From the NCBI RefSeq assembly GCF_050433445.1, contig NZ_JBNPXF010000009.1:62001-126000 (forward strand): a stretch of 64,000 bases of DNA, written 5' to 3'. The notes under the pieces were generated by a model that saw only the letters and a list, made by a program, of their open reading frames with translations, was not told the DNA's origin and did no database searches. Shown piece after piece: positions 17,275 through 26,341 of the stretch (the first letter of the stretch is position 1; every line of letters starts with the position of its first letter). The DNA is from Kroppenstedtia sanguinis. Lineage in GTDB: Bacteria; Bacillota; Bacilli; Thermoactinomycetales; DSM-45169. Both the position numbers and the translations under genes were made by a program.

Positions 17275-17910
17275 ATGAAACATGGGTTATATATACTGGT
17301 GACCTTGAGTCTGCTTGCCAGTGCCTGCACCCCGTCGGCAGCACCGGAAAGACCTAACGACAGTTACGATGAATCCCTGTATGAGGACCGAGACAAAAAT
17401 GCTTTGGATTATGTCACGAATCGAGACAAACGACCCCAACATGACCGTTACAACCAAATTGGTTTCAGCCGCCAAAAAGGAAAAGAGCGTTATAACGCCA
17501 CCGATGGGGGAGCTGTTCCCGGTCCTGATGTGTATATAAACCGAAGTGCACTAGCCCGGCAGATTTCTTTTTTGGCAACCAAACTTCCCCAAGTGGATGA
17601 CGCCATCGTGGTAGTCACGGATGATCAAGTATTGGTCGGTGTAAAGGGTAACCAAGGCAAAATCAGTGACAAAACCCTGTACGAAGTCCGTCGCACCGCC
17701 TGGAGCTTGACTCCCCGGTATTACCAAGTATATGTCAGCCGGGACGCATCCATCCACAACCAGTTGAACCGCATCGGACAACATGCTGGCGGTAACCAGG
17801 AAAAAATACGGATGAGCCGAGAAGAGATGGAAGACTTGATTCGTCAGATGAACCAAGGACAACCGATGAAAGAACTTCCCATGAACCCTTCTCCAGGTAA
17901 GACGCCCTAG
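17275..17910 (+). CDS. yutC: YhcN/YlaJ-type sporulation lipoprotein (YutC-like)
   Basis: 211 residues. The N-terminal MKHGLYILVTLSLLASAC is a lipoprotein signal with Cys18. The body holds the YhcN/YlaJ domain (ARQISFLATKLPQVDDAIVVVTDDQVLVGV, TRRTAWSLTPRYYQVYVS-like). Family members are spore-membrane or cortex lipoproteins. AGGAGG is 6 bp before the ATG. Longer upstream frames run through the repeat and are not real. It is convergent with lipA across a shared terminator. Confidence 0.82.
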   Translation: MKHGLYILVTLSLLASACTPSAAPERPNDSYDESLYEDRDKNALDYVTNRDKRPQHDRYNQIGFSRQKGKERYNATDGGAVPGPDVYINRSALARQISFLATKLPQVDDAIVVVTDDQVLVGVKGNQGKISDKTLYEVRRTAWSLTPRYYQVYVSRDASIHNQLNRIGQHAGGNQEKIRMSREEMEDLIRQMNQGQPMKELPMNPSPGKTP

Positions 17911-17922
17911 CCTTAAAGGACG

Positions 17923-17959
17923 AAAAAAACAGCCTCCATCAACGCAGGAGGCTGTTTTT
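17923..17959. terminator. Bidirectional terminator between the YutC-like gene and lipA
   Basis: Stem AAAAACAGCCTCC / GGAGGCTGTTTTT with an 8-nt loop, between convergent genes. Confidence 0.9.
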
Positions 17960-17966
17960 ATGAAAT

Positions 17967-18857
17967 TCACTGGGCCATGCGTTTTTGTCCTCTGGCTGCA
18001 TTTACTTGCTCGTGTGCATGATAGGAACTTCTGACCAAAGGACCTGACTCCACATGAGCAAAGCCCCGTTTCATCCCCTCTTCTTTCAACTGAGCAAATT
18101 CTTGTGGTGTGTAATACTTTTCTAAACGGAGGTGCTTTTTGGTAGGTTGCAAATATTGGCCAATGGTCATGATATTGCAGTCCACCTGACGCAGATCATC
18201 CATCGTTTCCAGAATTTCATCCCATTCTTCTCCTACACCGATCATGATGCTGGACTTGGTAGGAATATCTGGTTGAAATTCTTTGGACCGTTTCAACAAT
18301 TCCAAGGAACGGTCATATTTTGCCTTGGAACGAACCCGATCGGAACGACGACGCACGGTTTCCACATTGTGGTTCAGCACATCGGGCCGGGCATCCATCA
18401 CCGTCTGCAGAGCATCCCAATTCCCTTGGAAGTCCGGAATCAGAACCTCTACACTGGTTAACGGATTCCGTTTGCGTACTGCCCGGATTGTCTCTGCAAA
18501 GATCGAAGCTCCCCCGTCATTCAGATCGTCTCGGGCTACAGAGGTGATCACTGTATGTTTCAGGCCCATCTGTTCCACCGCTTCCGCCACCCGTTCCGGT
18601 TCCTGAAGGTCTAACTCCGTTGGCAGACCGGTTTTTACGGCACAAAAGCGGCAAGCACGTGTACAGATGTCCCCCAGGATCATAAAGGTGGCTGTTCGAT
18701 GAACCGCCCAGCACTCATGAATATTGGGACACTTGGCTTCCTCACATACCGTATGGAGGGTTTTCCCTCTCATCATCCGCTTGATCTCGCGGAAATTTTC
18801 ATTTACGGTCAGCTTGGTCTTCAGCCACTCCGGTTTTCGTTTATATTCGTAAGCCAA
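17967..18857 (-). CDS. lipA: Lipoyl synthase
   Basis: 296 residues. A radical-SAM enzyme that inserts two sulfurs into protein-bound octanoate to make lipoyl groups on 2-oxoacid dehydrogenases and the glycine cleavage H protein. Both [4Fe-4S] sites are intact: auxiliary cluster Cys38, Cys43, Cys49 (C-x4-C-x5-C) and radical-SAM Cys65, Cys69, Cys72 (C-x3-C-x2-C). The C-terminal R-S-S-Y-H motif is present. The start codon is TTG with AGGAGG 7 bp upstream. It keeps the Bacillus neighbourhood next to lytH. Confidence 0.97.
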   Translation of the reverse strand: MAYEYKRKPEWLKTKLTVNENFREIKRMMRGKTLHTVCEEAKCPNIHECWAVHRTATFMILGDICTRACRFCAVKTGLPTELDLQEPERVAEAVEQMGLKHTVITSVARDDLNDGGASIFAETIRAVRKRNPLTSVEVLIPDFQGNWDALQTVMDARPDVLNHNVETVRRRSDRVRSKAKYDRSLELLKRSKEFQPDIPTKSSIMIGVGEEWDEILETMDDLRQVDCNIMTIGQYLQPTKKHLRLEKYYTPQEFAQLKEEGMKRGFAHVESGPLVRSSYHAHEQVNAARGQKRMAQ

Positions 18858-19061
18858 CCCGTACCCTCCTTATGTACTTTCCTCTATCCATGGATAGTGT
18901 ATCACAAAATTCATAAGGTCCATAGCGAGGAAGGTCTTGTGACCACCACCGTCAAACTATAGGTTGAATCTTTGTTGCAAATTCCATTAAATACTTAAAT
19001 GTCCCCTGCAGAAGCGATCCAAACTATAGGATAAAACCTTCAAAAGCGGTGTGGACCAAAT

Positions 19062-20123
19062 ATGAAGACACAACTGATTTCCCTATTTCTCATCCCTTTA
19101 TTGTTTATAAACGGAATCTCCTCTCCAGTAAATACCCGTGAACAGGAAAAGATGGAGACTACCCGACAAAGCCTGTTTGAAAAAGTGGAGACTTTGAGTG
19201 GAATTCCCTGGTATGTCCTTGCCGCCATGGATCAATACGAACGCAATCTGCAACAAGTACGACAGGATTTGAAAAAACAAACTGGACCGGTGGCGATCAC
19301 GGTTCCACCCAAATTGTGGAGCGGAATCACCAACCCAGATCCTTATGATACCACCCCCGAATCGATCCGATTTTTCGGAGGGATCGGGGGAGACGGGAAT
19401 GGAGACGGAAAAGCTGATCCAGAAAACCCCCTGGATGTGTTGTATACCATTACCCGCTATCTCCGGGAGTTCGGAAATTCACGGGATGATATCCGAATCG
19501 GGTTATGGAACTATTATCAACATCCCACCGCGGTGGACCTGGTGAGCCATTATGCGGAAGTCTACAGGCATTTCAACACCACTCACTTGAACCGCTTCAG
19601 TTTTGTCATGCCCTTGCACTTCAATTACACCTATCACAATACCTGGGGTTCTCGTCGAGGATGGGGAGGCCTCCGCATCCATGAAGGAACGGATATTTTC
19701 GCCAGTTACGGTACCCCCGTGCTCAGCACCGTATACGGTTATGTGGAGCTGAAAGGATGGAACCGATACGGAGGCTGGCGGATCGGAATCCGGGATCTTA
19801 AAAACAACTACCATTATTTTGCTCATTTAAGCCGCTTCGACAAGAACATCAAGAAAGGATCGATTGTGCAGCCCGGCCAAGTCCTCGGTTATGTAGGCTC
19901 CTCCGGTTACGGTCCCCCTGGAACCTCGGGTAAATTTCCTCCTCATCTACACTACGGCATCTACAAATTCAACGGAAACACGACTTACTCCTATGACCCC
20001 TATCCTTTTCTAAAAGCGAGGGAACGGGCGGAGTACAAGAAACAAGCGGAATACAAAAAGCAAAAGAAAACCCGCAAGGCTACCCGCAAAGAAAAAGGAA
20101 AACAAAACAAGGCCCCCAGGTAG
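19062..20123 (+). CDS. lytH: LytH-like M23 peptidase (sporulation L-Ala-D-Glu endopeptidase)
   Basis: 353 residues with an N-terminal signal or anchor segment (LISLFLIPLLFINGISS). A middle region resembles the YunA/LytH linker with a predicted lytic-type helix. The LytM domain follows: zinc ligands in RIHEGTD (HxxxD) and HLHYG. The tail is very Lys-rich. In Bacillus subtilis LytH trims the side chain during cortex formation in the mother cell. Synteny with lipA supports the name. Confidence 0.85.
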   Translation: MKTQLISLFLIPLLFINGISSPVNTREQEKMETTRQSLFEKVETLSGIPWYVLAAMDQYERNLQQVRQDLKKQTGPVAITVPPKLWSGITNPDPYDTTPESIRFFGGIGGDGNGDGKADPENPLDVLYTITRYLREFGNSRDDIRIGLWNYYQHPTAVDLVSHYAEVYRHFNTTHLNRFSFVMPLHFNYTYHNTWGSRRGWGGLRIHEGTDIFASYGTPVLSTVYGYVELKGWNRYGGWRIGIRDLKNNYHYFAHLSRFDKNIKKGSIVQPGQVLGYVGSSGYGPPGTSGKFPPHLHYGIYKFNGNTTYSYDPYPFLKARERAEYKKQAEYKKQKKTRKATRKEKGKQNKAPR

Positions 20124-20138
20124 AGGCCTTGTTTTGTT
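20101..20138 (+). terminator. Terminator overlapping the lytH stop
   Basis: A 14-bp stem, AACAAAACAAGGCC / GGCCTTGTTTTGTT. The left arm lies in the last codons. Confidence 0.85.
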
Positions 20139-20149
20139 GATTTATACCA

Positions 20150-20254
20150 TCAGGCTTCCTTACCCGACTTATAGGCAACCCATAGGAAATAGCCGAGGCC
20201 ACCCCAGAGACCGATCGCACCCATCAGAAACATGACCCAAGCACTCGCGTTCAT
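20150..20254 (-). CDS. metS: MetS-type small subunit of an NSS transporter
   Basis: 34 residues, a single membrane helix: MNASAWVMFLMGAIGLWGG and then YFLWVAYKSGKEA. This is the pattern of MetS, the tiny accessory subunit of MetP-type neurotransmitter:sodium symporters in actinobacteria and Firmicutes. AGGAGG stands 6 bp before the ATG. It lies 60 bp downstream of the large NSS gene, on the same strand, and should be cotranscribed with it. Confidence 0.85.
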   Translation of the reverse strand: MNASAWVMFLMGAIGLWGGLGYFLWVAYKSGKEA

Positions 20255-20314
20255 CCTATCCCTCCTTACTAACACTTTCTGGCTCCAAGAATTTACATGA
20301 TAATCAAACGTTGT

Positions 20315-21814
20315 TCATGTCTTCTTCCTTTTTGGTGCCGGTGTTTGCTTCCAGCTCAGACGTTGAAACACAAGCCCCGCCAGGAATGTGATTACCACAG
20401 ATCCCCAACCGATCACAGTGAGACCGCTTAAAGGATAATCCTCATAGGGATGAACCCACTCCTCAAACAGACTGAACCCTGTCATCACAATAACCATCAC
20501 AGGAGTGATTACCATCAGGCAAAGATTCCACCAGTTACCAATTTGAACATCGGAAATGTCGTTGATGTGAGTCTGCATCTCCTTCAGCTTGCGGGCAAAC
20601 CATGCGATAAACACCACTTCCACCAGACCGCCTAAGGCCACCCCGTATTGGTTGATAAAGTGGTCCACAGTATCCAGATACCGCAGACCTCCATGGGTGG
20701 TGTAGAGTAAGCTGAGGAGAAAAGCAAGTCCACAGATCCAGTTCACTGCCACCCAGCGACTTAGGTTAAACTTCTCCCTCACACTGGCAATCACCGGTTC
20801 CAGAATGGAGATGGTCGAGGTAAAACCAGCAAAAAGCAGTGACCCGAAGAAAAGCACCCCGAAAAAAGAGTTGAAACCCGGGAATTGATTAATGATTTGA
20901 GGGAAAACAACAAAAGCAAGACCCACACCGGCGTCGACCACACTATTGACGTCCACCCCTTGGCTGGCAGCCAGGAAACCAAGGGCCCCAAACACACCCA
21001 GTGCAGCCAAAAACTCAAATCCGCTGTTGGCAAAAGCTGCAATCAATCCACTGTTGGACAAGTCGGATTTCTCCGGCAGATAGCTGGCGTAAGTCAGCAT
21101 AATTGCAAATCCGATGCTAAGGGAGAAAAAGACCTGTCCATAAGCTGCCACCCAAACCCCTGGGTCAGTAAGGGAAGAGAAGTCGGGTGTCAAGAGAACA
21201 TTCAACCCTTCCGTAGCTCCTGGCAGGGTCACTGCCCGGATCGTGATAACCACCATCATCAGAATCAAAATCGGCATCAGAATCCGTGAGACCCGTTCAA
21301 TCCCCTTCTGAACCCCTTTTTGCATCACGACATAAGTAATCAACCAGACCAGGCAGACAGGCAGGAGCACCTTCCATTGCAATCCCTCTATCTCCCAAAA
21401 TCCTCCACTCAACCCGAGGAAATTTTCAAAAAAGAAGGCCTCTGTATCTTGTCCCCACTGAGTTCCGATGGAGTAGTAAGTGTACACTAAGGACCAACCG
21501 AGAATAACCATATAAAAGCTAACGACTACAAAAGCGATGAAGGACTGCCACCAACCGAGCCACTCCCACTTTTTAGAGATTTTTCTGAAAACCTGTGGTG
21601 CAGAACCTCGGTACCGTTGACCCAGAGAATATTCTAACAGCAGGATCGGAATCCCCGCCGTCAACAAGGCGATAAAGTATGGGATCAGGAATGCCCCGCC
21701 CCCATTTTCATAGGCAACATAGGGATATCTCCAAATATTCCCGAGTCCGATAGCGGAGCCAATCGCTGCAAAAAGAAATCCTGCTCTGTTGCTCCACTGT
21801 TCACGTGTTTCCAT
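20315..21814 (-). CDS. Neurotransmitter:sodium symporter family transporter (MetP-like)
   Basis: 499 residues with 11-12 membrane segments. The first helix REQWSNRAGFLFAAIGSAIGLGNIWRYPY carries the unwound sodium/substrate site GLGNIWRFPY of the LeuT fold. It would import amino acids such as methionine or alanine with Na+. The partner MetS-type peptide gene follows. GGGGGA precedes the ATG. Confidence 0.92.
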   Translation of the reverse strand: METREQWSNRAGFLFAAIGSAIGLGNIWRYPYVAYENGGGAFLIPYFIALLTAGIPILLLEYSLGQRYRGSAPQVFRKISKKWEWLGWWQSFIAFVVVSFYMVILGWSLVYTYYSIGTQWGQDTEAFFFENFLGLSGGFWEIEGLQWKVLLPVCLVWLITYVVMQKGVQKGIERVSRILMPILILMMVVITIRAVTLPGATEGLNVLLTPDFSSLTDPGVWVAAYGQVFFSLSIGFAIMLTYASYLPEKSDLSNSGLIAAFANSGFEFLAALGVFGALGFLAASQGVDVNSVVDAGVGLAFVVFPQIINQFPGFNSFFGVLFFGSLLFAGFTSTISILEPVIASVREKFNLSRWVAVNWICGLAFLLSLLYTTHGGLRYLDTVDHFINQYGVALGGLVEVVFIAWFARKLKEMQTHINDISDVQIGNWWNLCLMVITPVMVIVMTGFSLFEEWVHPYEDYPLSGLTVIGWGSVVITFLAGLVFQRLSWKQTPAPKRKKT

Positions 21815-22086
21815 TGATTAGTTCCCCCTGAATACAAACTAAGCTTCTTCTCCTACCGGCATAATAAACAGAAAATTTCAATCTTGCAAGGTTTCATCAT
21901 CCCTTTAGCCTATTTCTATGGAATTCTACAGCAATAGAAGGGAGATGTCCACCATCTCCCTAAGATGAATCGATAGAATGAATTTTTTCCAATTTGGGCA
22001 GGATCTATTATGTATCCTATACAAATTGTTGGCCCAGTTCAGATTTCCGCCACTCCATTTACCTCATCTTCATCCGACTCTGTTTC
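21815..22086. other. Intergenic region downstream of the SUFU gene, upstream of the NSS gene
   Basis: No gene is seen. A perfect 8-bp hairpin, GGGAGATG / CATCTCCC, at 21940-21960 may terminate the suppressor-of-fused transcript, although it lacks a strong T tract. Confidence 0.35.
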
Positions 22087-23139
22087 TCATCCCATCACTT
22101 CAACCACTTCGCCCTGTTGGTTTTTGATATAGGATTTGACGATTTCAAACTGAATTTCTTGGAATCCGGGGATATGCAAGTTTTTCGCTCGAGGAACGAG
22201 CTGTTGGATGAAAAGGGCACAGGAATCCGGCTGCAACTTGATTTGCAAAATTCCATCCTGTACCTCCACAGCATCCTGATCTGCCGGAAGAAACTCTACC
22301 TGTCCACCACCTTCGTGATACAACTGGAGAGATCTCCCTTGGGGCAGACGCCCCTTCAACATCTGAGCGATCGGCTCCGCCTGTTTGGCGCCCAATTTGA
22401 CCTTAAAAGTGTTTTTCTGTTCCTTCCACTCCAGAGAATCCACGAAGAGCACACCCGTGCTGGATCCATCCTTCTCCATTCCTTCTTCAACAGCTTTGGC
22501 AATCTGAGGATCTTGTATGAGAGTTGAACGGGACAAATCCGTCACATACATCGGCAAATGTGGGGCTAGCAGTTCCATCAATTTTAGACCATTCCAGGCT
22601 TGAACCGCTCTTTCTTCCTCCAGTGTGATTCCTACCACCTGCAAAAACTCCACATCTCCGTTGGGAGTATCCATTAGCTTCAACTCAGGATCCTGAACAA
22701 AGGCGATAGACCGGATCTCGGTCTCTTCTTCCGTAGCGATCGGTCCATTCAGATTCATATGATGCCCCGTTGCAAAGACATTGCCGGTGGAAAAAACATA
22801 TCGTGCGATGTTATTCAGGAAGTGATTGGGCCAGGTGGGCGGTTCATGATCGGTGGTCTCTTTTTTCAAGCGGAAGGTAAGTTCAAATCCATAACCGCTG
22901 ATTGTCGGATCATCACCTTCCTTTTCAAACAGCTCAGAAAATCCATAAGTCACGTAATGCCAATGGGGAACCGGCTCCCTTCGTTCGTAAACACTGATCC
23001 CGTCCAATGGATCTCCTCCACCGAGAATATAGGGAATGATGGGGGCATAGTGTTTGGGTTCTTGCTCCGGGTAAATAGCTTTTAAGGCTTCATCGATGGC
23101 ATCCCAACCTACAGCTTCTTCCTCAGAGTGTTCGTCCAT
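22087..23139 (-). CDS. Suppressor-of-fused (SUFU) domain protein
   Basis: 350 residues. The N-terminal half has the SUFU signature: GGDPLDGISVYERREPVPHWHYVTYGFSELFEKE, SGYGFELTFRLKK, then WPNHFLNNIARYVF and GHHMNLNGPI. The domain is named for the Drosophila Hedgehog regulator; in bacteria it is widespread, often in immunity or toxin contexts, but its biochemical role is not defined. The C-terminal half is specific to this protein. AAAGGGG precedes the ATG. The glutaredoxin gene lies 55 bp upstream on the same strand. Confidence 0.85.
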   Translation of the reverse strand: MDEHSEEEAVGWDAIDEALKAIYPEQEPKHYAPIIPYILGGGDPLDGISVYERREPVPHWHYVTYGFSELFEKEGDDPTISGYGFELTFRLKKETTDHEPPTWPNHFLNNIARYVFSTGNVFATGHHMNLNGPIATEEETEIRSIAFVQDPELKLMDTPNGDVEFLQVVGITLEEERAVQAWNGLKLMELLAPHLPMYVTDLSRSTLIQDPQIAKAVEEGMEKDGSSTGVLFVDSLEWKEQKNTFKVKLGAKQAEPIAQMLKGRLPQGRSLQLYHEGGGQVEFLPADQDAVEVQDGILQIKLQPDSCALFIQQLVPRAKNLHIPGFQEIQFEIVKSYIKNQQGEVVEVMG

Positions 23140-23194
23140 GATGTTCCCCTTTCAGTCAATCAATTCTGTCATGAATCTCAGGAATGGAGGCGGA

Positions 23195-23434
23195 TCATAA
23201 ACCCGCCTGTCCCAAATGAAGGTGTTTTTTCAATAGATCCGGCTGCAATCCCTGGACAGGGGTCCCATCGATCACAGTGACAGGGACACCGAGAAAACCC
23301 ATCTCTTTCACTTCTTCCAGATATTCCGTACGGGAACAATCTTTTGTTTCAAATTTCACTCCATGATCTTTGAGAAAACGTTTCACCAGGTTGCATTCCA
23401 AACAGTGGGGCTTAGAATAAATGGTTACTTGCAT
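23195..23434 (-). CDS. Glutaredoxin-family protein
   Basis: 79 residues with redox motif C-L-E-C at 11-14, cis-Pro in GVPVTV and the GLQPDLL end, a minimal glutaredoxin/NrdH-like thioredoxin fold. It should reduce disulfides in the cytosol. The frame is open upstream to an ATG at 23506 that overlaps the MBL stop, but the ATG at 23434 has GAGGAGG 8 bp upstream and begins exactly at the first strand, so it is preferred. Confidence 0.82.
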   Translation of the reverse strand: MQVTIYSKPHCLECNLVKRFLKDHGVKFETKDCSRTEYLEEVKEMGFLGVPVTVIDGTPVQGLQPDLLKKHLHLGQAGL

Positions 23435-23502
23435 GGACTGATCCTCCTCTTCTTTCACTTGGAATCCTTTTTTCGGAATCTTATTTTTGCCGATGATTGC
23501 CT

Positions 23503-24450
23503 TCATTTCCCCTTTCGGGTCAGGTAATGTTCAATTCCCATGGAGCAGACTTTCAGGTCGAGATACAAGATGGGATAGACAGGATGATTCTCCGGAATCC
23601 CTTGGTTTTCAAGCATCCGCCGGTAACGGTCTTTCAACCGCTTCTCGATTCCAGCGGCTCCCTCGCTCTCCGCCATCGCCTCTTCTCCCGCCTCCATAAA
23701 TACATCCAGCTCCGCAGTCACCTGTTCATAGACCCTCTCGGGTTCCTCGGACATCCCGAAATGACCGAAGAAAATCCGATCCACCTCTTCCTTGCGGAAG
23801 CGGTCGATGGATTGTTTCATCGCATCGGGATCAAATTGATTGGGGGAAGTGGAAGGCAGGTACAAAGAGCATCCTAACTCCTCTAACTGTCCATAGCGAA
23901 CCCCGGATGTATCTCCGGTAAACAATCCCCGGCTGACCGGATCATAGATGCTAAAGTGGTGGGCGGCATGGCCGGGGGAGTCCAGGAACTTCAGCTGCCG
24001 ATCCGGTCCGATCGCCAAGGTCTCTCCATCCGCCCGTACCTCGATCCGATCCTCGGGAACAGGTAGCACAGGATCAAATAGTGCATCAAACTGTTCCCCA
24101 TACACCATCCGGGCCCCTCGAATCAGGCGAGTCGGATCCGCCAAATGACGAGCTCCTCTGGGATGCACCACCACCCGCGCTTCCGGACAACTTTGTAGCA
24201 GGAGTCCCGCCCCACCCGCATGATCCAGATGGATATGGGTGACGATCACATTGCGCACATCCTCCGGCCGATGGCCCAAGGCTTCCAATCCCTTCAGAAT
24301 GCGGGGTACAGACAGACTCGGACCCGTTTCCACCAGTGTCAATTCTTCCTCTTCCAGCACATAGATACCCGTCCGACCCGGAACATTCAGATCATAGCCG
24401 TCAATCATCCGGATCCCATGTCCCCAGTTGAACAGTGAGTCTGATTTCAT
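23503..24450 (-). CDS. MBL-fold metallo-hydrolase
   Basis: 315 residues with metal-binding motifs THIHLDHAGG, SPGHAAHH, FTGDTSG and a late FFGHFG. It belongs to the glyoxalase II-like MBL group with a C-terminal helical extension. The ATG at 24450 has AGGAGG 7 bp upstream; the 36-codon extension is unlikely. It leads a transcript with glutaredoxin and SUFU. The substrate is unknown. Confidence 0.85.
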   Translation of the reverse strand: MKSDSLFNWGHGIRMIDGYDLNVPGRTGIYVLEEEELTLVETGPSLSVPRILKGLEALGHRPEDVRNVIVTHIHLDHAGGAGLLLQSCPEARVVVHPRGARHLADPTRLIRGARMVYGEQFDALFDPVLPVPEDRIEVRADGETLAIGPDRQLKFLDSPGHAAHHFSIYDPVSRGLFTGDTSGVRYGQLEELGCSLYLPSTSPNQFDPDAMKQSIDRFRKEEVDRIFFGHFGMSEEPERVYEQVTAELDVFMEAGEEAMAESEGAAGIEKRLKDRYRRMLENQGIPENHPVYPILYLDLKVCSMGIEHYLTRKGK

Positions 24451-24569
24451 ATTGGACCTCCTTGGTACAGGTGACAGAGGGCTTTTCCTCCCCCCTGTGG
24501 ATATCCCTTGGTCTACGTATGCCTTCAGAATGTTTGCCATTCCTTTATAGGTTAACATAAGTTTGGATA

Positions 24570-25021
24570 CAGGCGGGTTGGATTAGAAACATTGTGAGTG
24601 TGTTTGCTCCATTCATGGGCAGGAGAGCCTTTGGGTGTGTGGGAAGATCATGTTGACCATGCCATAATGCCATCCTGCTAGGAAGTGAAGACGCGCTGCT
24701 TAAGAATCTGACCATCGGGTAGGGAAAAACCGGGAGGTCAGCAACACAAGGATGAATATTGTCCCTAAGTGCTCTCTCTCCATATTCTACGCTGGATAGG
24801 ATGGCAACCTTGCCATCGAGATTGTAGTGCCTGTGATGCTTCCTTTACTCCAGGGCTTCAGCCCATCGAAATTGTAGTGCTTAGGGCGCATCCCTAATTT
24901 CAAATTGTTGTGCCCATGGCGCATCCCTAATTTCAAATTGTTGTGCCCATGGCGCATCAGGTCGCTTGGGTAGCACACGACTCCCCTCCAACACCCACTT
25001 TCCGGTTCATCAACAGCCTTG
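24570..25021 (-). repeat. MITE-like repeat, long form, degenerate (copy D)
   Basis: Reverse orientation, CAGGCGGGTTGGATTAG at the left and GGTTCATCAACAGCCTTG at the right. The interior matches copies A, C and J, with a tandem duplication of CATGGCGCATCCCTAATTTC. It is older than the others by its many mismatches. Confidence 0.65.
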
Positions 25022-25054
25022 ACTTCATGCGAAGCCCCAACCTGAGGCACGATT

Positions 25055-25105
25055 AATTTCCTGTGGGTAGGACGACTTTTTCACAAGGCTTCTAGTGGAC
25101 TGAAA
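25055..25105 (+). repeat. Second small repeat, copy P1
   Basis: TTCCTGTGGGTAGGACGACT, then TTTTCACAAGGCTTCTAG. Related stretches occur at 35095-35145 and, inverted, at 32262-32313. Confidence 0.45.
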
Positions 25106-25145
25106 ACTACTTCCCAAAAATGCGATGCTGCCGGACCCACCCACC

Positions 25146-25179
25146 AAAAAGCACCCGACGTAATTGTCGGGTGCTTTTT
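25146..25179 (-). terminator. Terminator of the YjcZ-type gene
   Basis: A 14-bp perfect stem, AAAAAGCACCCGAC / GTCGGGTGCTTTTT. Confidence 0.9.
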
Positions 25180-25192
25180 GCATCGGATGGGA

Positions 25193-25297
25193 TCAGTAGC
25201 CCCAGTAACCGACTAAAGCGAAGATGGTAGCGATAACCAACAGGAAGATCAGGAGTCGGCCCAAACCAAACCCATAACCCGAATACTTGTAGCTCAT
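25193..25297 (-). CDS. YjcZ-family sporulation micropeptide
   Basis: 34 residues: a Tyr/Gly-rich lead (MSYKYSGYGFGLGRL), one membrane helix (LIFLLVIATIFALVG) and the end YWGY. This is the YjcZ/SscA-like micropeptide pattern found in many copies in spore formers. GAGGAGGG precedes the ATG and a terminator follows the stop. Confidence 0.82.
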   Translation of the reverse strand: MSYKYSGYGFGLGRLLIFLLVIATIFALVGYWGY

Positions 25298-25383
25298 GAA
25301 CCCTCCTCCTTTCCCGCCTTCTCGCTTCTATCCTATGCATGATATATCTAGCCGGGTGGGCTGACTCCTCAGGTTAATCGTCC

Positions 25384-25420
25384 AAAAACGGCAAAGCTCC
25401 CGTCTATGAAGACGGGAGCT
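25384..25420 (-). terminator. Terminator of the peptide ABC transporter operon
   Basis: Stem AGCTCCCGTC / GACGGGAGCT after the last permease gene, followed on the minus strand by a T-rich tract. Confidence 0.85.
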
Positions 25421-25428
25421 GGATCGAT

Positions 25429-26337
25429 TTATTGCTTCATGCGAGGGTCAAACACATCCCGCAATCCATCTCCCAACAGATTAAAGCCGAGGACGGTAAA
25501 CATAATAGCCACTCCGGGAAACAGCATGGTCCAGGGAGCAGATTGAATGAAACCCCGTGAATCGGACAACATCTTACCCCATTCAGGCTCCGGAGGCTGG
25601 GCACCCAACCCGATAAAACCCAGGGCGGCAGCTTCCAGCACCGCTGTCGCAAAACCGAGGGTTCCCTGCACCATGATCGGGGTCCAGGAGTTGGGCAGGA
25701 TGTGTCGCAACAAAATCCGGCTGTCTTTCATACCAATGGCCCGAGCTGCCAACACATAATCCTCCTGTTTCACGGATAACACTTGCGATCGCATCAAGCG
25801 ACCAAAGGTGGGAATGTTGATGATGGCGATGGCGTACATGGCGTTCTGCAAGCTGGGTCCCAGCATGGCCACAATCGCGATCGCCAACAGGATACTGGGA
25901 AAGGCCAACAAAATATCGAAGGTCCGGGAGATGATCGTATCCCGCCACCCCCCATAATAACCCGCAACCAAGCCGAGCAAAGAGCCGATCACGATAGAGC
26001 CGGTGATTGCGAAAAAGCCTACCCAAAGCGAAATTCGGGCACCGTAAACCACCCGTGCAAATATATCCCGCCCAAAATCATCCGTGCCAAACCAGTGCTC
26101 CCCAGAAGGAGCCTGCAGCCGAGCGTTGGCATCAATCTGGTTATATCCAAAGGGAAGCAGCAAGGGGGCGATCAAGGCCATAATAATGAAAAAAAGGATG
26201 ATTCCCCCGCCGATCAGGGCGGAACGGTGTCGCAACAGGGCCCGCAGGGAAGAGCGAAAGGGGGATTCCATCGTCTCCACTTCTTTTCCCGTCGGTTCCG
26301 GTTCTCCCGCCGGCATCGTAGGTGCATTGATGGACAT
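25429..26337 (-). CDS. dppC: Dipeptide/oligopeptide ABC transporter permease C
   Basis: 302 residues with six membrane segments. The OppC N-domain (SALIGGGIILFFIIMALIAPLL) and the EAA-loop region (AARAIGMKDSRILLRHILPN) contact the ATPases. The ATG at 26337 is chosen because AAGGAG precedes it by 8 bp and overlaps the dppB stop. It is last in the five-gene operon. Confidence 0.92.
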   Translation of the reverse strand: MSINAPTMPAGEPEPTGKEVETMESPFRSSLRALLRHRSALIGGGIILFFIIMALIAPLLLPFGYNQIDANARLQAPSGEHWFGTDDFGRDIFARVVYGARISLWVGFFAITGSIVIGSLLGLVAGYYGGWRDTIISRTFDILLAFPSILLAIAIVAMLGPSLQNAMYAIAIINIPTFGRLMRSQVLSVKQEDYVLAARAIGMKDSRILLRHILPNSWTPIMVQGTLGFATAVLEAAALGFIGLGAQPPEPEWGKMLSDSRGFIQSAPWTMLFPGVAIMFTVLGFNLLGDGLRDVFDPRMKQ

Positions 26338-26341
26338 GGGA

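Noticed and set aside
24787..25050. ORFs within the long repeat copies (also near 16877, 17028 and 50236)
   Set aside because: The frames are translated repeat sequence with internal duplications, no ribosome sites and no consistent frame between copies.
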